Below, in pieces: positions 38,301-39,080 of a stretch of 39,080 bases of DNA. A model generated the notes under the pieces. That model ran no database searches. It had not been told where the DNA came from and saw only the letters and a list, made by a program, of their open reading frames with translations. The DNA lies in assembly GCA_001804885.1 (NCBI GenBank), contig MHBM01000092.1:3824-42903 (forward strand), read 5' to 3'. The translations under genes and the position numbers were made by a program. The stretch is from Lentisphaerae bacterium RIFOXYA12_FULL_48_11. Its GTDB lineage: Bacteria; Verrucomicrobiota; Kiritimatiellia; UBA8416; YA12-FULL-48-11. Positions within the stretch are counted from its first letter, which is position 1. Each line of letters begins with the position of its first letter.

Positions 38301-39080
38301 ATCTTGTAGGTGATGTTGAGCCTGAATTGAACACGAACACGTCTGTCGCCCTGTACATAAACAAATACGGACAGGTTGTCGCTCGCAGTAACGCGACATG
38401 GGTGGCGTTTGCCACTCCGGTCATTCCCTCCAACCAGTGGTCGAGGTTCAGTCTGAATCTCGACTACTCGAACAAGTTGTGGGCGATCTACCTGGCCGGT
38501 CCTGTTTCCAATGCTCTGGCGGCTAAGGTGGCGTCAGGCCTGGCTTTTGCCAATACGAATTTCGCCTCGATGCAGAGCTGGCAGGTAACCTGCGGAACCA
38601 ATACAATGATGTACTTCGACAACCTGACTATGGCGACAACGAATAGTGCTCCACCTCTCAGTATTGATTCGGATGGGGATGGTCTGCCCGACTGGTGGGA
38701 GGCTTATTATTTCGGCGGACCGACCAATGGTGTTCCCGATGCTAACACTGACGACACAGATGGTGTGCCGAACATTTACGAGTACCTGGCTGGGACCGAT
38801 CCCACGAATGCTCTGTCGTATATGCGTGTCAGTGCTGTAGATATTTCTGATGAGTCTTCTTCTAATATCAATCTCGCGGTCATTGGCGGTGACATGGATC
38901 CACCTTCGCCGTATCCGGGCGACAGGGCTGTAAGATTTTATTCCGTGCTTGCCGCCAGTGGTAACGCGACCAATACCAAGATTGTCGTAGCGGGAATGTC
39001 GAATATAGTCGACAATCTCACAGGTACCAATGTCTTTACGGATGTCGATGCGGTTAATGTCTATTCCAGCAGGTGGTACA
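11198..39080 (+). CDS. Giant secreted multi-domain beta-repeat protein, 3' end outside window
   Basis: One frame opens at ATG 11198 and runs to the last base without a stop: at least 9,294 codons, roughly 0.9-1 MDa. I checked frame continuity by translating the start, the 12-14 kb part, the PA14 regions and the last kilobase; all are in the same frame. The N-terminus is basic then hydrophobic (SLTIILTLTLTTGAARA) with a likely signal peptidase cut after residue 39. The mature part is rich in Thr, Asn, Gly and Ser. It consists of many autotransporter-associated beta-strand repeats (pattern GAGTLTLSGxNTYSGGT) arranged in large modules with inserted PA14, galactose-binding-like and LamG-like domains. 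The C-terminal part has a DSDGDGLPDWWE calcium-binding motif. Such proteins are expected outside the cell as beta-helical stalks, often binding polysaccharide. The anchor or translocation domain lies beyond the window. No strong ribosome-binding site precedes the ATG; the frame is open back to 11075. Confidence 0.93.
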   Translation, partial: METEQTTVRPVPREIWQGIFRASLTIILTLTLTTGAARAATITWDGEAGGSDMNWSTASNWDPDTADVTANDIIFTNTAVSGTAGTVNNIVSADCAVNSLVYNQINLYHTTQIDASRTLTVNGSFVAGIPVGSFGTNTVTIKGSTAGAGTMIINAGANNVVIGPNDANYNNGTRLNTLDLSDLGVFTATTVNYFYLGSGHADPVNLYLAATNNITAGKFTLGGWNCTNTVYFGPTNVFNVDQITLGGDVPGAGQINSASMFMQFRSGLSNPSLIIRAADGVGRANMIVGLGGNMNNPNTSTEDLSGGNVDALLGNIIIGQGYPSATQGGGGIGTMTISTGNVDATNVTVGYISAITKSGNYGEGTLNIQPAATMVVDTVTFADLQGSATVTGRVNLAGGTLKAGVIQKGAGSGTTIFNWNAGTIQNKGPGTNLVINAEVPLTLQTSSNHTFYVDNGATISGNSVISGTGSLTKHGAGTLTLSGSNTYSGGTIIMGSAMNLVNNGYMTGLLRVYSNSTFTIQDSASASLSSLFLGEASGNTGHFNHVSGTVTISSQLRVGHYPAETSTYTMTGGVLNLTAISSSNPFQPGVQEYNGAIYLGIDGTGVFTQYLGDVSAEGLVLDNRGNTTGTDTYTMFGGTLTLGKWGIQGNASTLVNLGGGTLKASANWTGSLPMTLTGSGGDTIFDTTGGNITLSGVLSSTGGLIKVGTGLLKMSGAHIYTGSTIVSNGILDVVGAGASIAGSTSITVEAGMQLVLENAFTNQLGDAAAIYLKSGSGPGMYITNNVYESIGALFFDGTPQAGGSWGSTASLADNTDDTFFAGPGVLMLGIATTNGSWSNDGSDGNWDVAGNWTNNVIPSGAWTTAYFTNAITGDRTVSQNYSELYLGNMIFGSPGDYKWIITNNVIRLRGGSSMIAVNTSTTTVASVVDAANLTKVGAGQLVLSNTNIVGNLVNSAGQLSFVGKTNTIGMVTVNGGSLAFSGGSTNTMGAVTVNAGGSMTYSSGSANTLSGYPSLLTVAGGAASATCTVNGVVGLGSNSVIVGNASGDRSVMVISSNLTTVSANNNTARLLVGNASGAAGAVVQNGGVVSINAVQGGNDILTLGYNNSYGYYRMNDGSLTTGQLAPGGHGGNGVFDLVSGTVNVSGQWIVYGWSTGHGEINIWNGVMSSPGANALTFGYTSSGSNLGMLNLLGNGVMNATGGGTSQPIQMMLNASSNTALSAINLKSGTLIANKIQKTAAGIGILSFNGGTLRVNGGITQTAFMQGLTAVPVYQGGAIIDSSNSTITVGQSLLAPPGNGVTAIPRSGNGAGYIGAPVVIITGGGGTGATAVAQVDLGIGSPTCGQVTNILITSPGFSYTSAPTVTLTGGGYTSAATIGVVTIGANTSGGLIVQGSGMLSLTNASTYSGGTILSNGILVVVHTNALGTGQLTLTHGTTVRVAASGNITNNVSLIGLDQIMFVSNNVNPTLTGFVTNSDSSAGTFTIDGTLASAGLNHNIVFGGPITLGSKSFVVQGATANNQPQGAAQRTTLSNAVLVTSGDLIVGRASLILDGSTVNIGGKLAAYYSPTGNWGVVTLTNNTVLSVTNGMDRNANIAWALNLDGGTFYTPCIDGDDYDNGGVNIAKMIFNGTRVVATATTNNFLQIYSATVNPKGAYVNAGGAVIDTDTNDVTISVPLKNLSGADGGLIKMGSGLLRLTATNTFNGNVVVSNGTLVAIGAGVFGSTTNITVEAGKQLTIESSGDVISNSAVVRLDAGSTMYLTNGVSEVVGELYLNGVLQAAGVWGPVGSAADNQDAHFVGSGVLVVGIDSAVGSWSNDSADGNWSVAGNWTNNIRPMGNGAVAYFTNNISADRTVSQDYTSLNIGQMVFGSPNIFNWIITDNLINLSDASTPVITVNANTATVASVISGAQGFVKAGSGTLVFGGANTYGDGTVIKSGTLGLGASDVLPSGTILTLGDSASGSSTGTLDMAGHSQTIGGLLTTAPSAANTTVTNKILNLSSGQVLNIVTTSSGNAVYLKEGTHIEASGGGALGIAAGNGDMMIMGRRDATPEWGLDLSQLGLFSAAVNNIYVGYDNNGVTRKGLFTLAAGSNNITAGSVYVGWCNTAGGVTGQMLMGTTNVLNVANLYLGYGKANGTLTFKSGLTNPQVTITGTNGIRGNVYLGIFTVNGSGTQPTGNLMIDDVGSSISANLDELVLGSLQNAGNSTTAGAYGNFTFGGGIVDVNTMVLGRNLGYTRGAGQGVLTMNGGVLNVYSNLVLAQGSVATGTISGTLVLNGGIANIYTNILDGGGTSTITLSGGTLDMHTNSIGSSGAIIDTLVFQSGTLMNVAEINAGGALVKTTSGTLIVDGTNDFTVAMIVSNGVINISASGFVASCTNITVGTNGQFTIQNTGNVLNDNVVIDLQSGSGYGVMNLSASVNETVGVLLFDGVAQVAGTWGSSASAAANTDDSRFSGTGILTVSTGSSSWDVDAGGTWSVAANWLNNSIAQGAFSTAYFTNAITVNRVVTQDYATLTLGNLFFGSPGYNWTITNNPIYLTNLVPPLITVNANTATVASVIAGVQGVTKTGSGKLILSGANTYYGMTTIENGVLAFGASGVLPSGTVLTLGDSASGANAGTLDMAGGSQTFGGLQTTAPSAVNTTVTNKILNLAAGQIMNVVTNASGNTVYLNEGTHLEASGGGTMNIVTTNGDMWIMGRRGSSPYWGMDLSQLGSVTAVVNNIYIGFDNNNVGRVGRLTLADGTNRITASAMYIGRADPAGGVQGQVYMGISNVFNVANLYLGYGKAEGLLTFSSGLTNPKLLLAGTNGMRANVYLGKFNPGGSATTPTGNLMITNAGSSIEAQINEMALGSLENHGNTSTAGGYGNFTFNAGSVDVNSLIIGRNIAAYTRGSGIGTLTMNGGVLNVNTQFALALGSVPTGTISGTLILNDGIANVYTNITAGDGTSILTLSGGTLDMHGNSIGSAATNIGTLNFQSGKLMNVAGINGGGALVKTTAGALTLSGTNTYSGSTIVSTGRVQIGVEGSVNAVTIPNYGFESTNISTWTYYTGVPSGVSWSFSSAGIDHNSGTWYPTTSGHEGVQAGFMQGSGTISQSLTVSVEGLYAITFQAEGRGGAMGPDGVTVKVDGITVGVWPASAVSQSQWQNYLAVVYLTAASHTLAFAGNNTIGGDKSICIDNVQMFQPVSIGTLPSSSAVNLSAGAMLDLSGTTQTIGSLAGLTGSSVLNIGNLVVGGDGTTTTFAGEISGVGNLIKIGAGILKISGTNTYTGNTTISNGVLDVVGIGTIGSSTNITVETGAQLVIENVSDVINNSASVWLNTGSTMYLTNGVSEVVSNLYLNGVLQSSGIWGSAGSGAPNTDGHFTGLGLLMVGVTNSSGSWTNDASGVWSTVGNWNNSIMPIGYGKTATFACTITADRTVSADYSTLTIGNLTFGSAGNYNWILTNNQVVLAGSSTPAINVTTKNATIASVLNGTQGFTKTGAGLLILGNANILTGTITISGGSSSTLFITNDVNLGYSSNLVISNGTFRVTNNITFNNRTMTFDSPGGAVNIDPGSTLTVTNSVTGGAALYKYGLGTFVLASNTVLGNLNIYTGAVTLASTGTNTFLIASVYDGARLNIDGRTTLTDLRVGNNAGDRSVVTITTNLYGNRFRFGDVPDSAGAIYQTGGVVTQYVAGPTVDDFTIGDYSNSFGYYQMAGGALNISGVLYIGGANGNTAPYGGCGVFDMSGGSVLVNWLVPVRYGTGQAGVLNISGGTMSLAGGYDVQCLRAGNYNQALINIMNSGVLNSATNSRSFDLMNASGSHTGIVNLVNGGTLIANRIFTSAAGQTMFNFNGGVLRANPNGVGTLGPTFLQGLTVSTIYSNGAVVDSGTNLITIGQALSAPSGYGVSSIAISDSGSGYIGTPIVIIGGGYGTGVTAIAQVDLAAGTVTNILITSAGFGYQSGDSLTVTLRGGGCLTPATLGSVTLAQNANRGGLIKLGSGSLNLTNICTYGGATIVSNGALRLSTTSRIANSTNVTIESGGQVVIENTGNVLFDAATVDVKTGGKLYLTNGVFEVVGGFYSNGVLQTEGTWGKTGSGAANTNDDFFDGAGLLVVLAGDGVWGVDAGGNWSVAENWTNNVIAGGASRTAYFTNAVTASRTINQNIASLAVGNMWFSSSGAYDWVVTNNQIYLTNSTVPSIVVSNNSATLAIPLDGMQGFMKSGTGTLMLSNANIYAGPTIVSDGTLRLMPFTNGLYEGMIIQTGMNTTASNPATNITLTVRLGNTNLKPPWGDYNTWIYTGYIVNIDPTNVTWTFAENIDDVTLLKIDGNTVLNNGSWNVPTKANYTLTPGHHVYELRMYNGAGGAGYTDQGWLNNHMGICYDPQGRNIDNPDFFQYMTDPGDGSLFSLTNRTILPRDTALFVANGKVFDFNGAAQALGSLSDYGGGGGLVTNSESWMVRMVVGSDDTSTTFSGVIGVSNSFTKVGNGVLGLAGVNTYIGETWVKKGILDIRPTGSILTSTSIVVDAGAQLTIQNTVDALNDSVTVFLKSGAVNGKIYLTNTLVEVVGWLIFDGEGQTAGTWGATGSGATYIDDNYFSGDGILSVGMGSTTTNDGSWAVNAGGSWKNPMNWTNNIIAWGVDKTAYFTNAITGDRVVTNFYSMLEIGNLTFGSPKNWTITNSSILLTNTAAFSTITVNNNTAYILSTLTGSQGFRKAGGGVLVLGADNTITGAITTNSAGTLQIGNGGTTGSIIGDIANAGTLGFSYSDNKIFTNQIISSASAKFYKDGDGTLTFTFPGPTIMASAGGNDTYVIRRGGVVYGDGPGSSTIVTGEVVVGNSTSYSTFLDISNGTHNISGSLTLGKATGPGVVSAAATLYNGTLNLGTLSLLTAGATNVTATFSMIDGALNLGSSDRNGYGAMTTNGSIFSTARVLLSGGTIGPATNYVGLPVAIIITNSPGAGNVIFRAADTNGNPQPVTVFGGLSGPGTLIKTGAGTLHLCDTNINYTGNTTLSNGTVTLDSVSITGSVTLVSGTTLALPGGLRGEYYNIAPQNVGNMNPDFVSLTALNTHLDSKRIGLLSRSGNNGVYFFDNNNNAGALFPTPYNLPNTVNIEFRWIGKFNAPVTGGYTFYTASDDCSMLWIDGGVVVNNNYFQGVTERAGTTNLTAGLHDIVMAFCHGGGGWGMNVSVTVPGGSKQYMPNTMLYYGSGSTIGSLSGAAGSLVSITNDQLTIRQVAEGTFSGTVAGVNATIIKSGNAKLTLTAANTFDGFIIVSNGVLNLADSGTLGICRDITVEPGAVLMLENTGDVINDSAVLKLKSSGSYGKLYLTNGANETVAQLYLNGVAQAPGTWGKTGSGAANINDNYFDGPASPGVLTVIGQGDSAWSYDGNGDWTVASNWTNNNIAYGAGVTAYFTNTITGSWTVNQNYTPLVIGNMYFNPSGSYNWTVANNSIYLTNAAATPAITVAANTATLSSILNGVQGLSKQGNGTLVLSGANTFTGGVAVSGGTLYIGANNNLGISSNLLTLSGSTLEITNTFTFSHPVTVYNTGNIMVDTNSALTITNTFIVTTNGTLLKTGPGMLIITNVVANRDYFYGSSVILSNGTLILGPNVANTVGNIRIQTNTTFRMIGNDFIQNNSVITLNGGLFDVFRSGDAIGYFTGDGAVSNSSRILMTGTTTNYYFDGQMLGAGGFYLMNGPGAFYPRAVNTNFQGDIVINPGGGLILTNGYMFTNTIIAVNTNDALVLMNDTTWKFGGLSGSATLGLTNTAGDPITMIVGNNSSNVAFMGLLTGPGSLVKTGSCMQYLSGTNMTFTGNTAVNGGVLALDSVALTGAVSITDGGVLMISGGGLRGEYYNSGYIMPVTSDFNTLSSLSNHLASQKIAVVARSRRAGVNFDFGSGGATFPWPYNVSCINMEARWTGNFYAPVDGDYTFFTSSDDGSQLWIDGGLVVNNNNYQGVTEKWGVTNLTTGLHDITVAFYQGGGGYGIYADVTIPGQVKQRLPNSLLSFGTSTIIGTLSGTAGSTLGVTNDTLIINQGTDQAFYGKITGTNAVIVKTGPAVLTLGGTNLFMGRMGVTNGLLVATNGLALGDIAPMELADVAGVGLRIDTGEIMGSLEGGGWAGGNVDLGANMLIAGGNNSNTTFSGVLSGVGGTFCKAGTGVMVLTRTNTYSGSTIVSNGTLDLTSSASIFDSTNIIVSAGAQLTMQNTDDVITNAAEVTLRSSGSLYGKLYLTNSVNETVMALYFDDEMQPSGTWGATGSGAAHTNDDRFAGSGILTVTIGSMDIADGSWGVDDSGKWNTRADWVNETIAYGASRTAYFTNAITADRVVTNRYSPLPIGTIVFDSPNGFNWNIVSNTITMTNTTSDMPIITVNSATASVASVLSGAQGFIKYGAGVLSLSGDSLYSGPTVVSNGTLRLMAGLYGLYEARVAGVFDVTTPNPMTNIVFGTPMAHTTAGWGINETWIYTGYIRNPESTNVTWTFVENIDDYSRLVIDSTTILNNNSWNTITKANYTLTPGYHWFEFRLGNGAGPGGLNYTTGWLGPSIGFGYDPLGRDDTNATNYQVLSDTGDGSFLSLTNIASRQILPMSNDVYVASGSTLELIGARPYLGALGGDGNVILDVGSMLTNGVNDSSTNFDGIISGAGSLSKMGTGEWSLNGVNTYTGSTLIAAGNLLLGGGGALAGTTNVTINTGAQLRINNAGGALYDGAVIFLNSNGTDYAEIRLNPGVDEEVESLYIGGVLQQSGTWGASGSGAKYTNDNFFVGDGILSVNAGGIPPVADGSWNVDASGRWWTARNWTNQVIAYGAGSTAYFTNAITATRTVTNPYTNALPIGNLVFSTPAGLNDWIVTNNWLNLTSSVTPVIMVATNTAYIYSAVTGDVGLIKDGLGRLELLNSNNLWSGWTTVTAGYLKVFIPYPATSPSKFATAGISTYTGSTFDFYVPTNTSYRALNAIACKYISGNGTIVKSGAGLLELSANTNGTVIDMTGGLIDIQEGTLRNGTYDNISWVSNYASLNIGASGVFDIRENGNRVYVDALTGSGQINNSSTEKPYLYVGVNNGSGIFSGDMPSVSGAFMFTKMGTGTQILVGANVTIYDVVVSNGVLQMGNNTSLAGFNLDTDNGNMYVYGTDAYLSFYGSDTFTMTQRLYGAGGLIKLGVNTLILADVSSYTGKTTIAAGTVIIAAEAAIRGTTNITMSANVPLVVESTNNALSDTCSVIMDSDGGYATIYLTNGVYDTIQQLILGGAAQAYGTWGSSESTADYKNDDFLQGPGVLVIQGQDGSWGVDSNGNWQLPANWLNLYVAGGPAKTAWFTNAVTADRTVTQDLTSVAIGNMVFGSPGNYSWTITPGPTNGPILMSNGTNVPTIVVNANTATVSAIISGDQGFAKDGTGTLILTASNVYGGATIVSNGLVLVKDGSSLGASTGIVVAVNAQLIIETTTNAISDVGSVYMQAGGGYGRIYLTNTLYETVFRFYSNGVPQMAGVWGATGSGCEFTNDNFFAGQGVLNVLVGRDLLWDNSPTTVGVQDGGGPWNTWNSNWWESVSATNVVWNNYARDMAVLGNAGGPGTVSLTNMMVAGGLTFSPVNLTTTAYLLSGSTIFLTNTASVINLVQGCSSSSRIINMVSILDSLGDISVVKTGAGGDQYIWFSSSNDFSGKLTIGYNVFLRLQNAHGLGGTNQGTIVESGGTLEYYGNTVYDPEPIILSGIGTPNRGALWFGYSPGRPVCQGPITLADHAMIAADNGYTGIITGVISESLPGRDLTLWAKFNNSAFILTGTNTYSGRTYLRQGTLILAGGDNRLPTGNIMTLGYSTNSARLMLGDGTNAVNQTFTGLYRSGSGSTNRVIGGGTNVATLVLNIPANTTNTFLGIFGGSGLYDNNMAVVKAGAGILVLSNASTYQVSTVISNGTIVAKGTNALGTAVGLVVEPNAMLSIQTTNGTISDTALVNLKVGGGYGQIYLTTGLVEVVDCLFSNGSPVSCGTWGATDSGCEYTNDNFFSGPGILHVLNNAAIIWDATTGNGQPDDGAGTWNEINNNWWAGWGGLNIIWTNTTLYRATFGAYPGGDPGNQVYTVNVDSVVASGLIFTNMGVTSTTGSYYLLTGGTIALTGRTTSIRLQSGSSVEAKPVEIASSIAGSSNIQTVIVGTGAYLRLSGNSTFSGTFTVCSNLLCSINNSEALGVTNSPTIVESAGTLEVYGPSSYNEWLTLRGSGFGNRGALRLRASPVYSGAITLGTNAAIQLYNSGTNSIACAIGGTGNLTYDFNTAASTVFVSTVGSYIGDTVLSASSAIHGDMVMNGVNMLPSSTFLRLAAASTRNMFFELNGYDQQLGGVTASGTGTNRIINNNATAATLFINSQTTNTFGGILGGITANHNNFMFTKLGPGTFTLTNNLNSYTGMTTISEGTLQIGDGTSTNGKIVSPWITNNAILHINQAGSATWAYSGNIVGTGDVIKSGSSTFSLTNENRYDGTFKVNGGTFAVTNGLLFTYGLSVNPSAGLNAGNQKIIVTNNFRFAGNKFGISGETNIVMTGSMLASTCAMLLNGGTLTLTPAADSLPVVDTSLKWWLDASQITGLSHGQSVTGWMDMASSTNSAAPTNSTVAPIYVASAVNGLPAVRFDGLDDQLMWTPDSPALTVFAVNSVGSGVRGWGGMIGKNAADDGIRRNSTENGEWRHPGSSDDFTYTTGSVFLVNGYDTRVAPVSTWHIVGAQRAGSAMNMNSVGNYFAGREWKGDLAEILVYNRLLTTNECEQIGGYLTTKYAISGSLYNPATGGASMVATDFVINVNENTVIDMSSCLSARLGLLTVATNKTLFLTTATNTTYLSLIAGSGNIVNIGGGVVTLSATNIFTGDVIISNGTLRTANLNAFGFSTNIYIYSGGTCAVWTAANSISDNARIFMVSGADYPKVNVATGVTETVSFLNINGEWMESGTWGATGSGCQFTNDNYFVGGGILNVLWSYRGGTVIEIDAAPSTNAVMPFAEDFESDDYTNNMPLNGVSNWVAELLQPNAFVDIQTNSIYSGNRAGRLYRTSRAWHGVSSEASETNAWIDFYLFTHRRDLVGDVEPELNTNTSVALYINKYGQVVARSNATWVAFATPVIPSNQWSRFSLNLDYSNKLWAIYLAGPVSNALAAKVASGLAFANTNFASMQSWQVTCGTNTMMYFDNLTMATTNSAPPLSIDSDGDGLPDWWEAYYFGGPTNGVPDANTDDTDGVPNIYEYLAGTDPTNALSYMRVSAVDISDESSSNINLAVIGGDMDPPSPYPGDRAVRFYSVLAASGNATNTKIVVAGMSNIVDNLTGTNVFTDVDAVNVYSSRWY
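11315..13705 (+). repeat. N-terminal region (module 0)
   Basis: Begins TITWDGEAGG and SNWDPD, a divergent copy of the header that opens each later module. It then resembles the B cassette (NNITAGKFTLGG, TNVFNVDQITLGG), carries repeats such as GAGTLTLSGSNTYSGGT near 12620-12670, and ends with a closing linker (GGSWGSTASLADNTDDTFF) near 13605-13650. Confidence 0.75.
13706..16639 (+). repeat. Module 1, cassette type A
   Basis: Header SWSNDGSDGNWDVAGNW, about 978 residues in all. It contains a long beta-repeat cassette with GYIGAPVVIITGGGGTG and TNILITSPGFSYTSAPTVTL (about 15127-15300), then more repeats and the closing linker ending GVWGPVGSAADNQDAHF. Module 4 carries the same cassette. Confidence 0.75.
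16640..18598 (+). repeat. Module 2, cassette type B
   Basis: Header SWSNDSADGNWSVAGNW, 653 residues. The cassette from about 17000 to 18240 contains VLPSGTILTLGDSASG, MMIMGRRDATPEWGLDLSQL and NVANLYLGYGKANGTL. It is repeated in module 3 at an offset of 1,953 bases (651 codons) measured at the shared GTTCTGCC word (17036 and 18989). Closing linker GTWGSSASAAANTDDSRF. Confidence 0.8.
18599..21325 (+). repeat. Module 3, cassette type B plus galactose-binding-like insert
   Basis: Header SWDVDAGGTWSVAANW, 909 residues. The first two thirds copy module 2 (MWIMGRRGSSPYWGMDLSQL, NVANLYLGYGKAEGLL). The extra length is the domain at 20282-20745 plus another beta repeat (GAGILKISGTNTYTGNT). The closing linker runs to about 21300. 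Confidence 0.8.
20282..20745 (+). other. Galactose-binding-like (DUF642/CBM-type) domain in the giant protein
   Basis: Residues about 3029-3183. It begins IPNYGFESTNISTW, like the 'N-x-G-F-E' opening of DUF642 and family 4/9 carbohydrate-binding modules. It continues SQSLTVSVEGLYAITFQAEG and ends with SICIDNVQMF, the usual last strand of this jelly-roll fold. It occurs only once in the window. Carbohydrate binding is expected from the fold, not shown. Confidence 0.65.
21326..23497 (+). repeat. Module 4, cassette type A
   Basis: Header SWTNDASGVWSTVGNW, 724 residues. The cassette matches module 1 in order: NNAGDRSVVTITTNL, NSFGYYQMAGG, LINGGTL-like strands, then GYIGTPIVIIGGGYGTG and TNILITSAGFGYQSGDSLTV (about 22888-23040). 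The closing linker is EGTWGKTGSGAANTNDDFF. Confidence 0.75.
23498..24982 (+). repeat. Module 5, cassette type C
   Basis: Header VWGVDAGGNWSVAENW, 495 residues. It is close to the bare unit with one PA14-like cassette inserted (listed separately). Closing linker GTWGATGSGATYIDDNYF. Module 8 is its counterpart and has nearly the same length. Confidence 0.8.
23890..24380 (+). other. PA14-like domain, first copy of cassette C
   Basis: Residues about 4232-4395. Key pattern: GLYEGMI, TWIYTGYI, NVTWTFAENIDD, a strand with KIDGNTVLNN, KANYTLTPGHHVYELR, NGAGGAG and GICYDPQGR. The order of strands and the 'tiny input of energy' style DG/NN turn are like PA14 domains, which often bind sugars, but the match is remote. 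Confidence 0.6.
24983..27286 (+). repeat. Module 6, cassette type D with PA14
   Basis: Header SWAVNAGGSWKNPMNW, 768 residues. A beta-repeat part is followed by a canonical PA14 domain, then STIGSLSGAAGS and another repeat (GNAKLTLTAANTFDGF). Closing linker GTWGKTGSGAANINDNYF. Confidence 0.8.
26255..26725 (+). other. PA14 domain, first copy
   Basis: Residues about 5020-5176. It opens GLRGEYYN, the usual PA14 start, and shows FRWIGKFNAPVTGGYTFYTA, DDCSMLWIDGGVVVNN and LTAGLHDIVMAF. PA14 domains are beta-barrels found in glycosidases and adhesins, where they commonly bind carbohydrate. Confidence 0.88.
27287..30004 (+). repeat. Module 7, cassette type D with PA14
   Basis: Header AWSYDGNGDWTVASNW, 906 residues. 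It repeats the plan of module 6: beta repeats, PA14 opening GLRGEYYN, then TIIGTLSGTAGS, with two further repeats (GPAVLTLGGTNLFMG and GTGVMVLTRTNTYSGST). Closing linker GTWGATGSGAAHTNDDRF. Confidence 0.8.
28679..29120 (+). other. PA14 domain, second copy
   Basis: Residues about 5828-5975. GLRGEYYN, ARWTGNFYAPVDGDYTFFT, DDGSQLWIDGGLVVNNNN and TTGLHDITVAFYQ align residue by residue with the first copy, about 2.4 kb upstream. Confidence 0.88.
30005..31486 (+). repeat. Module 8, cassette type C
   Basis: Header SWGVDDSGKWNTRADW, 494 residues, the counterpart of module 5 (495 residues). It carries the second PA14-like cassette, a repeat GTGEWSLNGVNTYTGST and the closing linker GTWGASGSGAKYTNDNFF. 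Confidence 0.8.
30400..30890 (+). other. PA14-like domain, second copy of cassette C
   Basis: Residues about 6402-6565. GLYEARV, TWIYTGYI, NVTWTFVENIDD, KANYTLTPGYHWFEFR, NGAGPGG and GFGYDPLGR match the copy at 23890-24380 in order and spacing. Confidence 0.6.
31487..32983 (+). repeat. Module 9
   Basis: Header SWNVDASGRWWTARNW, 499 residues. The cassette is distinct from the other modules (TNTSYRALNAIACKYISGNG, RNGTYDNISWVSNYASL, NRVYVDALTGSGQINN) and shows no partner in the window. Closing linker GTWGSSESTADYKNDDFL. Confidence 0.7.
32984..33682 (+). repeat. Module 10, close to the bare repeating unit
   Basis: Only 233 residues: header SWGVDSNGNWQLPANW, the strand set TAWFTNAVTADRTVTQDL and GNMVFGSPGNYSWTI, one autotransporter-type repeat (DGTGTLILTASNVYGGAT) and the closing linker GVWGATGSGCEFTNDNFF. 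The other modules can be read as this unit with insertions. Confidence 0.75.
33683..35173 (+). repeat. Module 11, cassette type E
   Basis: Variant header LWDNSPTTVGVQDGGGPW followed by NSNWWESV. About 497 residues with GTPNRGALWFGYSPG, GTLEYYGN and the repeat GAGILVLSNASTYQ. Closing linker GTWGATDSGCEYTNDNFF. Confidence 0.7.
35174..38002 (+). repeat. Module 12, cassette type E plus LamG-like domain
   Basis: Header IWDATTGNGQPDDGAGTW with NNNWWAGW, the same variant as module 11. GTLEVYGP and GFGNRGALRLRASPV parallel module 11. More repeats (GPGTFTLTNNLNSYTGM), the LamG-like domain and the last closing linker, GTWGATGSGCQFTNDNYF, follow. Confidence 0.7.
36800..37420 (+). other. LamG/concanavalin-like domain in the giant protein
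   Basis: Residues about 8535-8742. LKWWLDASQI, VTGWMDMASSTN, NGLPAVRFDGLDDQL and LTVFAVNSV, ending GDLAEILVYNRLLTTNECEQ and GYLTTKYAIS, are the standard marks of the LamG-like jelly-roll domains of bacterial surface proteins. Glycan binding is likely from the family. Confidence 0.8.
38003..39080 (+). other. C-terminal tail with calcium-binding motif, incomplete
   Basis: After the last linker comes a domain opening AEDFESDDYTNN and ending MMYFDNLTMATTNS, a likely jelly roll. Then PPLSIDSDGDGLPDWWEAYY (from about residue 9153) supplies a thrombospondin-type-3-like calcium loop, followed by TDDTDGVPNIYEYLAGTDPTN. Such a tail often stands near the C-terminus in PVC surface proteins. The window ends inside the next domain. 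Confidence 0.7.

Noticed and set aside
11500..39000. Many minus-strand frames of 60-185 codons and short + strand frames inside the giant gene
   Set aside because: All lie opposite or out of frame with continuous, domain-bearing coding sequence; they result from its low stop-codon density.

Overview
The window reads as chromosomal DNA of a Gram-negative bacterium of the PVC group, most likely Kiritimatiellota or a related Verrucomicrobiota lineage. This is inferred from the Thr/Asn/Gly-rich giant secreted protein built of autotransporter-associated beta-strand repeats, PA14 and LamG-like domains and a DSDGDGLPDWWE-type calcium-binding motif. No rRNA or phylogenetic marker search was possible, so the assignment is an inference.

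The left 10.6 kb holds ordinary-sized genes. On the + strand they are: a 5'-truncated papain-like (NlpC/P60-type) protein; a three-gene DNA topoisomerase VI operon; asparaginyl-tRNA synthetase with a coiled-coil insertion; a MarC-family membrane protein; and a roughly 670-residue protein I do not recognise. In the topoisomerase operon the B subunit is split into a GHKL ATPase half and an H2TH/transducer half, followed by the A subunit. On the - strand lie tRNA-Val(CAC), a zinc-ribbon/TM/GspG-like pseudopilin fusion and, 2 bases upstream of that gene, hisI. A PaaX-like regulator runs divergently from hisI across a 177-base gap that contains palindromes.

A 605-base non-coding stretch (10593-11197) follows, with a good sigma70-type promoter and a strong leader hairpin that has a competing partner. 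Then one reading frame, opened by a signal peptide at 11198, stays open to the end of the window: at least 9,294 codons, with no stop seen. It consists of an N-terminal region, twelve modules and a C-terminal tail. Each module opens with a G-x-W...G-x-W...NW beta header, carries at least one autotransporter-type repeat, and closes with a YLTNGV...GTWG-x-x-GSGA...TNDD linker. Module 10 (233 residues) is close to the bare unit; the others look like this unit with cassettes inserted. The cassette types of modules 1-8 occur in mirror order, A-B-B-A then C-D-D-C, and modules 11-12 form a further pair E-E.

The most unusual points are the split topoisomerase VI B subunit with oppositely charged tails at the break, the D-G-Y (not D-G-D) sequence in the Toprim site of its A subunit, the modular order of the giant protein, the zinc-ribbon pseudopilin and the unrecognised 670-residue protein.
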